NCBI GenBank assembly: GCA_017519885.1
Contig: JAFWRO010000060.1
Coordinates: 62,001-126,000 of the forward strand
Direction of reading: 5' to 3'
Length of the DNA stretch: 64,000 nt
Source of the DNA: Liminaster sp017519885
Lineage (GTDB): Bacteria > Bacteroidota > Bacteroidia > Bacteroidales > UBA3663
The notes beneath the pieces were generated by a model that was not told where the DNA came from, did not search any database, and was given only the letters and a program-made list of their open reading frames with translations. The stretch's first letter is position 1. Each line of letters opens with the position of its first letter. The position numbers and the translations under genes are program-made. Positions 31,209-39,860 of this stretch are shown in pieces.

Positions 31209-32690
31209 ATGGCAGGTTTTTTTGGTACCGTATCGTCAGAACCCTGCGTAACTGACGTCTTCTACGGAACTGACTACAATTCACACCTCGGCACCCGTCG
31301 TGCCGGTATGGTGACTTATGATCCCGAACTTGGATTCAAGCGTTCGATTCACAGTCTTGAAAGCACCTACTTCCGCACCAAGTTCGAAGATGAACTCCCA
31401 AAGTTCAAAGGAAACTCCGGCATCGGCGTGATTAGCGATACAGATGCCCAACCTCAGCTCTTCAATTCTCATTTGGGTCGTTTTGCCATTTGCACAGTTG
31501 CTAAGATCAACAACATTGAAGAGATTACAAAGAAACTACTTGACGAAGGCAAACATCTCACCGAATTTTCTTCAGGACGCATCAACCAAACCGAGGTCAT
31601 CGGTCTCTTGATCATCAAAGGCAGAAACTTCGTGGAAGGCATCGAACAGGTCTTTCGTGAAGTTCGTGGCTCTTGCTCGATGATAATCCTTACCGAAAAC
31701 GGCATCATCACAGCACGTGACTCGTGGGGACGCACTCCCGTCATCATCGGCAAAAAGGAAGGAGCCTATGGCATCACTTCCGAAACAACTGCATTTCCGA
31801 ATCTCGGATACGAAGTAGAGAAGTTCCTGGGCCCTGGCGAAATCGTGAAAGTCACAAAGAATGGCTATGACGTGCTGCGCAAACCCAACAAGCGCATGCA
31901 GATCTGCTCGTTCCTCTGGATCTACTACGGATTCCCGACCAGCGACTACGAAAACCGCAATACCGAAGCCGTGCGCAATGCTTGCGGATTTGCCATGGGC
32001 AAGGAGGATGATACGGTGGTAGATTGCGCCTGCGGCATTCCCGATTCCGGTATCGGCATGGCAATAGGTTATGCAGCCGGACATGGTTGCCCCTATATGC
32101 GCGCCGTCTCGAAATACACGCCAACCTGGCCACGCTCGTTTACCCCAGCCAATCAGGAAATGCGTGACCTTGTTGCCAAGATGAAGTTGATTCAGAACAA
32201 GACAATCTTGAAGGGCAAGAAGGTGCTGTTCTGCGACGACTCGATTGTTCGCGGCACCCAGTTGCGTGACAATACTGCCTGTCTTTTCGAAGCAGGTGCC
32301 AAGGAGGTTCATATGCGTATTGCCTGTCCCCCACTCGTCTATGGATGCAAGTTCGTCAACTTCACCTCTTCGAAGTCCGATATGGAATTGATCACACGAC
32401 GCATCATCGCAGAACTCGAAGGTCCCGATGCCGCCATGGATCCCGAGCGTGTCAAGGCATATTCAACCACCGACTCGCCCGAATACAAGCGCATGGTACA
32501 AACCCTACAGGATAAATTCCATCTGACCTCACTCAAGTTCACCAAGATGGAAACTCTTATCAATGCCATCGGCTTACCCAAGGAACAAATTTGCACGCAC
32601 TGCTTTGATGGCAGTTCTGATTATACCCTTGAGCAAGCCAACCTTGACAATGGTGAACAACTCTATGTATTTGAACCACATCATTATTAA
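31209..32690 (+). CDS. PurF-like amidophosphoribosyltransferase lacking the N-terminal catalytic Cys
   Basis: 493 residues. The fold is class II glutamine amidotransferase plus phosphoribosyltransferase: FYGTDYNSHLGTRRAGM, SCSMIILTENGIITARDSWGRTPV, and the PRPP loop VLFCDDSIVRGTQL. In standard PurF the residue after Met is Cys, the glutaminase nucleophile. Here the N-terminus is MAGFFGTV, so Ala2 replaces it. Cysteines of the iron-sulphur-type PurF (QICSF, RIACPP, CTHC near the end) are kept. It may use ammonia or have a different role; Bacteroidetes are known to me to carry such paralogues. It is a single-gene unit. Confidence 0.85.
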   Translation: MAGFFGTVSSEPCVTDVFYGTDYNSHLGTRRAGMVTYDPELGFKRSIHSLESTYFRTKFEDELPKFKGNSGIGVISDTDAQPQLFNSHLGRFAICTVAKINNIEEITKKLLDEGKHLTEFSSGRINQTEVIGLLIIKGRNFVEGIEQVFREVRGSCSMIILTENGIITARDSWGRTPVIIGKKEGAYGITSETTAFPNLGYEVEKFLGPGEIVKVTKNGYDVLRKPNKRMQICSFLWIYYGFPTSDYENRNTEAVRNACGFAMGKEDDTVVDCACGIPDSGIGMAIGYAAGHGCPYMRAVSKYTPTWPRSFTPANQEMRDLVAKMKLIQNKTILKGKKVLFCDDSIVRGTQLRDNTACLFEAGAKEVHMRIACPPLVYGCKFVNFTSSKSDMELITRRIIAELEGPDAAMDPERVKAYSTTDSPEYKRMVQTLQDKFHLTSLKFTKMETLINAIGLPKEQICTHCFDGSSDYTLEQANLDNGEQLYVFEPHHY

Positions 32691-32719
32691 TTCACATACA
32701 TTTATTCACCTTATAATTC

Positions 32720-32758
32720 AAAGGACGTGACCCAAATAGGCCACGCCCTTTCTTTATT
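32720..32758 (+). terminator. Terminator between the convergent PurF-like and GH28 genes
   Basis: AAAGGACGTGACC pairs with GGCCACGCCCTTT with two mismatches, followed by TCTTTATTCT. Confidence 0.65.
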
Positions 32759-32791
32759 CTCGAAATTATTAATCGAATTCGAATAGTAATA

Positions 32792-34282
32792 TTATTCTGG
32801 CAACAGGTTGTCGGCAAGTGACTCAATCACGTTACCATTGACCTTGAGATTGTCGAAATGGATATCACGGTAATGACCTTCTGTCCAGATAAGGCTATCG
32901 CAGAGGTTGCCACGCTTACCGCCCTTGACACCCGACCAGTCGCAATCCTTCACGTTGACATCGTAGATATTGCAGCAGTCGTCAAGGCCATTGAGGACAA
33001 CAGCGTACTGGCTCTCTTTGCAAACGACATTGCGAAGATTCACGTTGCGTACAATAGGATTGTGTCCACGTTCGGCAATCTCCTTAGGATCGTAGTTGAG
33101 GTTGATACGAAGCACAGCCTCACGGCAACGGCCAACGTTGACATTACGTACATAAACATTCTCAATGATGCCGCCACGTGCAGAAGAGGTCTTGATGCGA
33201 ATTACACGATCGAGATTGGGAGAATCCATTTCGCAATCCTCAACCCAAAGGTTCTTATAACCACCAGCAATCTCAGATCCGATAACTACGCCGCCATGAC
33301 CATCGGCCATCGTACATTTGCGTACAATCATATTCTGCGAAGGGATGCCACGATTGCGACCATCCTGATTACGTCCCGACTTGATGGCGATGCAGTCGTC
33401 ACCTGTGTGGAATACGCAATTCTCAATCAATACACGGTTGCAGCATTCAGGGTCGCAGCCATCACCATTGGGGCCATCATTATTGACGGTGACACCACGA
33501 ACGATAAGATCTTCGCAAAGCAACGGATGGAGTACCCAGAAGGGTGAATTGAGCAGCGTAATATCCTCGATAAGGACACGTTTGCAGTTATTGAAATTGA
33601 CAAACTGCGGACGCATACCATCCTCCTTGGTCATCTGACGCTGTTCCACAGGCACTTGGTTGGTACACCAATCGAGCAGACGCTGACGTGGAGACGTCTC
33701 ACGAATATGATCACGTCCGGCTTGAGATATCATACCTTCCTTCCAACCGAAACGAGGAGCACCGCACATTGCCCACCAGTTGTCGTTGGAACCCTGGGCA
33801 TCGAGTGTGCCCTTGCCGGTAAGGGCGATGTTCTCGGCATCGAGCGCATAAATCAATGGGTGTGCATTATAGCATTCAACACCTTCCCATGCAGTCTTGA
33901 CAGCAGGATAATAAAGATCGGGAACAGTGCTGAACTTGACCATAGCACCATCGGCAAGGTGAAGGTTGACATTGCTCAAAATAGTGATAGGACCTGTGAA
34001 ATAGGTAGAGTCAGGGATAATGACTGTGCCACCACCAGCCTCATTGGCTGCCTTGATGGCTGCATCGATTGCTGCTGTGGCAATGGCCGTATCGCGTCCT
34101 TCAACGACTGCGAGTGCACCATAATCCTTGATATTGAATTCCGTCGTTGGAATATTGGTCAACTGGATTGCATTCAAAACGGAATCACAACGTTGCCAAA
34201 TGATTTCTTCCGGAGTCAATTTGGGTGAATTACAAGCAGTGAGTGCTGGCAGAAAAAGCCAAAATAAAACTTTTTTTTGCAT
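32792..34282 (-). CDS. GH28 polygalacturonase-family lipoprotein
   Basis: 496 residues, lipobox LTAC (Cys17). A right-handed beta-helix with the GH28 active-site motifs: NNDGPNGDGCDPE (Asp277 region), TGDDCIAIKSG (Asp295-Asp296), ADGHGGVVIGSE (His329) and RIKT (362-365). It cleaves alpha-galacturonide bonds in pectin or rhamnogalacturonan backbones, probably in the periplasm or on the surface. It stands alone here; GH2 and GH43 genes 20 kb away could act on the same substrates. Minus-strand promoter: TATATTTG at 34330-34323, about 40 bp upstream of the start. Confidence 0.9.
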   Translation of the reverse strand: MQKKVLFWLFLPALTACNSPKLTPEEIIWQRCDSVLNAIQLTNIPTTEFNIKDYGALAVVEGRDTAIATAAIDAAIKAANEAGGGTVIIPDSTYFTGPITILSNVNLHLADGAMVKFSTVPDLYYPAVKTAWEGVECYNAHPLIYALDAENIALTGKGTLDAQGSNDNWWAMCGAPRFGWKEGMISQAGRDHIRETSPRQRLLDWCTNQVPVEQRQMTKEDGMRPQFVNFNNCKRVLIEDITLLNSPFWVLHPLLCEDLIVRGVTVNNDGPNGDGCDPECCNRVLIENCVFHTGDDCIAIKSGRNQDGRNRGIPSQNMIVRKCTMADGHGGVVIGSEIAGGYKNLWVEDCEMDSPNLDRVIRIKTSSARGGIIENVYVRNVNVGRCREAVLRINLNYDPKEIAERGHNPIVRNVNLRNVVCKESQYAVVLNGLDDCCNIYDVNVKDCDWSGVKGGKRGNLCDSLIWTEGHYRDIHFDNLKVNGNVIESLADNLLPE

Positions 34283-34373
34283 AATTCAAGGTGTTTTTGT
34301 GATAATTAATCAAATTTTTGTGCAAATATAAAGAATTTTTCATACAATCCACCAATTATACAAAAAAAATTAG

Positions 34374-34381
34374 TATATTTG
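34374..34381 (+). promoter_or_regulatory. Bacteroidetes -7 element for the TlpA/DUF6029 operon
   Basis: TATATTTG. It lies divergent to the GH28 -7 element at 34323-34330, so both promoters share a 60-bp region. Confidence 0.6.
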
Positions 34382-34453
34382 CAGCGAAATTTAAACTGAA
34401 TTGCCCTTTTTGGCTCATATTATTGAAAATAATCACCTTTAATAAATAGAAAA

Positions 34454-34942
34454 ATGAAAAAGTTCTTTACCGCTGCAGTTGCCATGCTTCTCATTGGCTT
34501 TGCAACCCTTCAGGCACAGATTCCTTCGTTCCAACTCAAGGACATCAATGGCAAGACTGTTGATACTGCCAAGCTTTCGAACGATGGCAAACCCATCATT
34601 ATCTCGTTCTTCGCCACCTGGTGCCACCCATGCCTGCGCGAGCTCTCGAATATCAGTGAGGTTTATGAAGATTGGCAGGACGAAACAGGCGTAAAACTCA
34701 TTGCTGTCAGCATTGACCAGGCTCAGAATGTCAACAAGGTGAAGCCTCTTGTCGATTCCAAGGGTTTCGAGTATGAAGTGCTCCTCGACGTGAATTCCGA
34801 CCTTGCTCGTGCTTTGGGCGTTCAGAATATTCCGCACGTCTTCCTCTTCGATGGCACCGGCAAACTCGTCTATAATCATATCGGATACAAGGACGGTGAT
34901 GAGAATACGCTCTACAATCATGTAAAGGAACTTGTAAAGTAA
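34454..34942 (+). CDS. TlpA-like thioredoxin-fold protein
   Basis: 162 residues with a signal peptide ending TLQAQ. The thioredoxin fold has FFATWCHPCLREL (CxxC) and the cis-Pro loop GVQNIPHVFLFD. It is a periplasmic thiol-disulphide reductant or isomerase. It starts an operon with an outer-membrane protein and an Omp28-like lipoprotein that also carries a CxxC, so the three may cooperate in redox handling of exported proteins. Confidence 0.9.
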   Translation: MKKFFTAAVAMLLIGFATLQAQIPSFQLKDINGKTVDTAKLSNDGKPIIISFFATWCHPCLRELSNISEVYEDWQDETGVKLIAVSIDQAQNVNKVKPLVDSKGFEYEVLLDVNSDLARALGVQNIPHVFLFDGTGKLVYNHIGYKDGDENTLYNHVKELVK

Positions 34943-34950
34943 TTTTCTAA

Positions 34951-36702
34951 ATGCGTATTCTACACAAACTTTTCCTTTCATCTTTACTGCTGAGTTTCAT
35001 ACCTTCCCTCTTTGCACAAGACGGAAAGATGAGACTCAGCGGTTCTGTGCAATCGGATTGGCTCGTTGCTGAAAACGACGAAGCCATCGGTGCCAACAAA
35101 GATGATTACCGAGGCACTCTGCTCGGCAACACCTATATCAACCTCAACTTCGACTCGAAGTATGTGACTGCTGGTGTTCGCTTCGAAACAATGGAGAAGC
35201 CTCTGCCCGGCTACGAAAACCTAGCCGATACCAAGCCTTTCTATGGCACTGGCCTTCCCTACTTCCAGGTAACTGCCTCAAACCATAAGTGGATTGAAGC
35301 TACGGCAGGTACTTTCTATGAGCAGTTCGGCTCAGGCTTTGTTCTCCGCGCCTACGAGGAACGAACAATCGGTATCGACAACTCGATACTTGGTGGCCGC
35401 GTGGTGCTAACTCCCTACAAGGGCATTCGTCTGAAAATGCTTGGTGGCATTCAGCGTTATCATTTCTCTTGGAATGACGACAACCCAGTCTTTGGCGCTG
35501 ACCTTGAATTGGAACTCAGCCAATGGAGCAAGGCTTTGACCGAAAAGGGGCACGTCCTTACCTTTGGAGTAAGTGGGGTGACACGATATGACGATGAGAC
35601 AAAGCGAAACTTTAGAACATTCTACTTCAATCCGAATGAAAGCCAGCCAATACTTAACAGCCAAACCATTACATTAAATTTGCCCAAGCAGGTATCAGCT
35701 ATGGACTTTCGTCTGCAATGGCAACATAGCGGCTACAACATTCTGGCCGAATATGCTATGAAAAGTCATGACCCAAGTGCAGACAACAGCTTTATTTTTC
35801 GCCATGGCTCGGCTCTTATGCTATCGGCTTCATACAGCAAGCGCGGATTCAGCACCATCATTCAGGCAAAGCGTAGTGAGGATATGGGGTTCCGTTCTGA
35901 CAGGACCGCCTCTCCCACCGTTACAAGCCTTTATTTGAATCATCAACCAGCATTTGCTTACCAGCATACATATACACTGGCCACTCAATACCCCTATGCG
36001 ACTCAAATGGATGGAGAGTGGGCATTCCAAGGAGAAGTTAGCTATCGCTTCAAGCGTAACACACCCATGGGTGGCAAATATGGAACGTTGCTTCGCCTGA
36101 ATGCTTCACATATACGTGGCCTCGACAAGAAACCAGTTGATAATTCCATTCTTGGCACTGCTAGTACAAAGGGCTATGATGCCTCATTTTTTGGCATGAG
36201 TGATCAAGTTTATTATCAAGACATCAACCTGACGATGGAGAAGAAACTCAACAAGAAATGGAAGCTTACGACCATGTATATAAACCAACAGTACAACATG
36301 AGCGTGATTGAGGATGGTGCAAAAGCCGATGATTCAAACGAAATCGTCAAGACCCATATCTTCGTAGCTGATGCCTCTTATGTTCGCAATCCCAATTTTG
36401 CAATTCGTATGGAAGGCCAGTACATGATCACCAAACAAGATGAAGGCGACTGGGCATACGCTTTGGCTGAATTCTCCTTCCTCAAGGATTACATGATCTC
36501 TATCTCCGATGAATACAACACAGGAATTCATGGAGGCACAGATACTCATTACTTCAACTTCCTTGCTGTTTGGAACTACAAATCTAGTCGTTTACAATTA
36601 GGATATGGCCGCACCAGCGAGGGATTGAATTGTACAGGCGGTGTTTGCCGAAAGGTTCCCGCACAACGCGGCTTTACAGCCTCATGGTATTATGTCTTCT
36701 AA
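34951..36702 (+). CDS. DUF6029-like outer-membrane beta-barrel protein
   Basis: 583 residues with a signal peptide (MRILHKLFLSSLLLSFIPSLFA). The rest is a run of amphipathic strands with aromatic ends and a terminal SWYYVF, as expected for an outer-membrane barrel. NTYINLNFDSKYVTAGVRFE, EQFGSGFVLRAYEER and LNCTGGVCRKVPAQRG resemble DUF6029 proteins. It starts 8 bp after the TlpA-like gene. A role in anchoring the redox partners or in surface transport is possible; the substrate is unknown. Confidence 0.75.
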   Translation: MRILHKLFLSSLLLSFIPSLFAQDGKMRLSGSVQSDWLVAENDEAIGANKDDYRGTLLGNTYINLNFDSKYVTAGVRFETMEKPLPGYENLADTKPFYGTGLPYFQVTASNHKWIEATAGTFYEQFGSGFVLRAYEERTIGIDNSILGGRVVLTPYKGIRLKMLGGIQRYHFSWNDDNPVFGADLELELSQWSKALTEKGHVLTFGVSGVTRYDDETKRNFRTFYFNPNESQPILNSQTITLNLPKQVSAMDFRLQWQHSGYNILAEYAMKSHDPSADNSFIFRHGSALMLSASYSKRGFSTIIQAKRSEDMGFRSDRTASPTVTSLYLNHQPAFAYQHTYTLATQYPYATQMDGEWAFQGEVSYRFKRNTPMGGKYGTLLRLNASHIRGLDKKPVDNSILGTASTKGYDASFFGMSDQVYYQDINLTMEKKLNKKWKLTTMYINQQYNMSVIEDGAKADDSNEIVKTHIFVADASYVRNPNFAIRMEGQYMITKQDEGDWAYALAEFSFLKDYMISISDEYNTGIHGGTDTHYFNFLAVWNYKSSRLQLGYGRTSEGLNCTGGVCRKVPAQRGFTASWYYVF

Positions 36703-36714
36703 ATTTTTAGTAAT

Positions 36715-37650
36715 ATGAAAAATATTATTCAAATAATCAGAAGTATCAAAACTTTTGTCCCAATTGTGGCTTGTTTGTTAATGGCTTCTGCGTGTGATGA
36801 CATTGACGAAACGAATCGTGTTACTATTGGCAAGATGGAAGAATACAAGATTGAAGGCAATGATGTCACAGTGGAGGTTGATGGCCAAAGTTTTACATAT
36901 ACTGACTTACATAGGATTTTGATTGAAGATTTTACCGGATGGCGTTGTGTAAATTGTCCTAATATGGCCGCTTTTCTCACTAATATTATTGAGAATATTT
37001 TTCCTTCAGTGGTTGTGAGTCTTCATCCCGCTTCAAATTCATTATCTAACACTGACCAAGTTGCTTCTAGATTCAGCTTAAGTTGTACATTGGCTGATGA
37101 AATAGCCAATACTCTGGCTGGCTCTACTATCGCATCGTCGATGAGCCTTCCTGCAGTAAGTCTTGACCAAAAAGCCATCAATGGACAAATCCTTCAAAGT
37201 GGAGATACATTGACCGTATATAACACACTTCGCAGTCTATCCTTTGATCAGTTCTCTTCCTATTATGTCAACCATGCTCCATTTGTCAACCTTGCTATCA
37301 ATGTAAAGAAGTCTTCTGACAATAACTATCTGCTTAGTACTCTTTTAGTGCCTGGTGCATATATAAACAAAGATGTCAAGCTCCAACTTTGGCTTCTTGA
37401 GAGTGGCATTGTAGCATACCAATCTACTCAAAGCGGCATCAACAGAGAATATGTGAACAACCATGTGCTTCGTATGGCAATCAACGGCAATCAGGGCGAA
37501 GTATTCACAATAGGCGACGATTATGTTATGAAGAGTCACACGCTCTCATTAGAAGGCACCAGCTATGTAGCCGACAATTGTAGTGTAGTAGCAATAATCA
37601 GTGACCCCAATACGAACGAAGTAATCAACTGTGTTGAAGTTGATCTTTAA
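36715..37650 (+). CDS. Omp28-like lipoprotein with thioredoxin-like CxxC
   Basis: 311 residues, lipobox LMASAC. Residues about 68-90 read RILIEDFTGWRCVNCPNMA, the Omp28-family hallmark with CVNC like a thioredoxin active site. The C-terminal half is a beta-sandwich. In Bacteroidetes these lipoproteins follow TlpA and barrel genes, as here (12-bp gap to the barrel gene). Its stop overlaps the next start (TAATG). Redox or binding function is inferred. Confidence 0.8.
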   Translation: MKNIIQIIRSIKTFVPIVACLLMASACDDIDETNRVTIGKMEEYKIEGNDVTVEVDGQSFTYTDLHRILIEDFTGWRCVNCPNMAAFLTNIIENIFPSVVVSLHPASNSLSNTDQVASRFSLSCTLADEIANTLAGSTIASSMSLPAVSLDQKAINGQILQSGDTLTVYNTLRSLSFDQFSSYYVNHAPFVNLAINVKKSSDNNYLLSTLLVPGAYINKDVKLQLWLLESGIVAYQSTQSGINREYVNNHVLRMAINGNQGEVFTIGDDYVMKSHTLSLEGTSYVADNCSVVAIISDPNTNEVINCVEVDL

Positions 37651-38684
37651 TGAATCTATTCTATCCCAGTCATGACATAGCATTGGCGCATGGCGTCAGA
37701 CATTTCAATCCTCCTGCAGCTGCACTTCGACTGCAGGAGGATTTGGCATATCTCCATGAAATATGGAACCAACCATTCTTGAAAGGAGAATCCTCCATTC
37801 CTTTGCCTTGGGGATGGGATTGGGACACACGCGACCATATACATCGCAAATATGGTATCAAGATGCGCGATCTTCCAACTGATGATGACCTTGAATTTAT
37901 TCGCAATATTTCTTCACGGAGAAGTTCGATATATTGTCTAGAAAGACTACGAGAAAGGCGAATTGATTTCACTTGCACAATGCCCCAATATCTTGATTCC
38001 GAAGACAAACTATGGAATTTCATTACTGAGAAAGATGCTGCAGACATTCCATTTGTGTTGAAGACTCCCTGGAGTTCTTCAGGCAGAGGTCTGCTCGTAA
38101 GTTTCTCAACGACAAGCAATGGTCTTGTGGTCAATAATTCGCGCACTCTTTTGATGAAACAAACACTTGGCACCATTAACAAAATGGGTGGAATTATGGG
38201 AGAAGAATGGATTTCCGACAAAGTTCAAGACTTTGCCATGCTGTTTTATGCATCCGATAAAGATGTTCGTTTCATCGGTTATTCTCTTTTCGATAATGAC
38301 AAATCATCAGCCAGTACAACCTATCGACAAGGGTATCTGTTGAGCAATGACAAGATTGTAGAAAAGCTTTCTATCCCGAATGACCATCTTTCTTCCATTG
38401 CAAAAGCCTATGATGATTTACTTACCGAAATGCTTCGCCCTCTCTTCGGAAAACCTTGGCATCTAGGTTACCTCGGTGTTGATATGCTATCCTATCATGA
38501 TAAGACAGAAGATAATGCAAAACTGGACTTAAAAGTCCATCCTTGTGTCGAACTTAACCTACGATGTACAATGGGAGTAGTTTGTCGTTTGTGGTACGAC
38601 CAGCATAATTCAGAAGGCGTATTTCGTATCTTGCCGATGTTATCTAATCGTCACTTCAAAGCCGATTTTTTGCCAACTACATAA
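37650..38684 (+). CDS. Uncharacterised ATP-grasp-like protein
   Basis: 344 residues, no signal peptide, start overlapping the Omp28 stop by one base. VLKTPWSSSGRGLLVS (about 136-152) looks like the ATP-grasp glycine/lysine loop, and HPCVELNLRCTMG (about 304-316) supplies an E-x-N metal-binding motif. The N-terminus NLFYPSHDIALAHG is also striking. It probably ligates a carboxylate to an amine or modifies a peptide. As the last gene of an envelope redox operon its substrate is unclear. Confidence 0.6.
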   Translation: MNLFYPSHDIALAHGVRHFNPPAAALRLQEDLAYLHEIWNQPFLKGESSIPLPWGWDWDTRDHIHRKYGIKMRDLPTDDDLEFIRNISSRRSSIYCLERLRERRIDFTCTMPQYLDSEDKLWNFITEKDAADIPFVLKTPWSSSGRGLLVSFSTTSNGLVVNNSRTLLMKQTLGTINKMGGIMGEEWISDKVQDFAMLFYASDKDVRFIGYSLFDNDKSSASTTYRQGYLLSNDKIVEKLSIPNDHLSSIAKAYDDLLTEMLRPLFGKPWHLGYLGVDMLSYHDKTEDNAKLDLKVHPCVELNLRCTMGVVCRLWYDQHNSEGVFRILPMLSNRHFKADFLPTT

Positions 38685-38810
38685 TTGTATTTGACCTAAA
38701 TTGCACAAAATTAAGGTAAATAATGAAGAATTTGGCTCTATAATTCGAGTTTTTGCAAATTATTTACTAAATTTGCCTCGATATAAATATAACTTATTAA
38801 GCAAATTGAT

Positions 38811-39845
38811 ATGCAATTTACAGCACAAATGATAGCAGGATTCCTGAAAGGTGAAGTCATTGGCAATGCCAATGCTACGGTCAGCGATCTTGCCAAAATC
38901 GAAGAGGGACGCGAAGGTTGTCTTTCTTTCCTCGCTAATCCAAAATATACAGAATACCTCTACACTACTGCATCGAGCATCGTACTTCTTGACAAAAGCA
39001 TCGAGATTGACTCGACCAAGGAAATAAAGGCCACTCTCATTAAGGTCGATAATGCTCGTGCTGCTATGGGTATGCTCCTCAACATGGTGCAGGAAGCATT
39101 GAACCCTCGCAAGAAAGGCATCGAGCAGCCATCATTTATTGCCGATGGCGTCAAAGTTCCTGAGGATGCCTACATCGGAGCTTTCGCTTATCTTGCAAAG
39201 GGCGTGACTGTCGGAGAAGGCACACAGATTTATCCTCAAGTTTATTTGGGTGATAATGTCAAGGTCGGCAAAAACTGTATTCTTTATGCAGGCGTCAAGG
39301 TATATCACGATTGTGTGATTGGCGATAACTGCATTCTTCATGCAGGATGCGTCATCGGAGCAGACGGCTTTGGATTTGCTCCTGTCAACGGAGAATACGA
39401 GAAGATTTCGCAAATTGGCAATGTCATCCTCGAAGGTGACAACGAAGTGGGTGCCAACACGACAATCGACCGCGCGACAATGGGTCATACCATTATCGGT
39501 CGTGGAACGAAACTTGATAACCTCGTACAAATCGGACACAACGTTGTGACCAAGGAGAATAACATCTTCTGCTCACAAGTCGGTGTCGCTGGCACCACCA
39601 AGATTGGCGCATGGAACACCTTCGCCGGTCAAGTGGGTGTGGCTGGACAATGCGAGATTGGCAATCAGAATACATTCGGCGCACAGTCAGGCATCCCCGG
39701 CAACATTGGCGACAAGCAGGTATTGATGGGATATCCTGTGATTCCAGCACGCGATTGGGCACGTCAAGCCGTCTATTTGAAACGACTGCCAGATATGCAG
39801 CGCGATCTGCAACAGATAAAGAAAGAACTTTCGAACAAAGAATAA
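38811..39845 (+). CDS. lpxD: UDP-3-O-acylglucosamine N-acyltransferase LpxD
   Basis: 344 residues. The N-terminal uridine-binding domain (EEGREGCLSFLANPKYTEYLY) is followed by a left-handed beta-helix of hexapeptide repeats and the motif GADGFGFAPVNG with the catalytic His region (QIGHNVV). It adds the N-linked acyl chain in lipid A synthesis. It heads lpxD-lpxC/fabZ-lpxA with gaps of 15 and 4 bp. A -7 element (TAAATTTG, 38768-38775) lies 35 bp upstream. Confidence 0.95.
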   Translation: MQFTAQMIAGFLKGEVIGNANATVSDLAKIEEGREGCLSFLANPKYTEYLYTTASSIVLLDKSIEIDSTKEIKATLIKVDNARAAMGMLLNMVQEALNPRKKGIEQPSFIADGVKVPEDAYIGAFAYLAKGVTVGEGTQIYPQVYLGDNVKVGKNCILYAGVKVYHDCVIGDNCILHAGCVIGADGFGFAPVNGEYEKISQIGNVILEGDNEVGANTTIDRATMGHTIIGRGTKLDNLVQIGHNVVTKENNIFCSQVGVAGTTKIGAWNTFAGQVGVAGQCEIGNQNTFGAQSGIPGNIGDKQVLMGYPVIPARDWARQAVYLKRLPDMQRDLQQIKKELSNKE

Positions 39846-39860
39846 TTCAATTATTTAGAA

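Noticed and set aside
32858..33547. 229-residue plus-strand frame opposite the GH28 gene
   Set aside because: Shadow of the GH28 beta-helix codons; no family match or start context.
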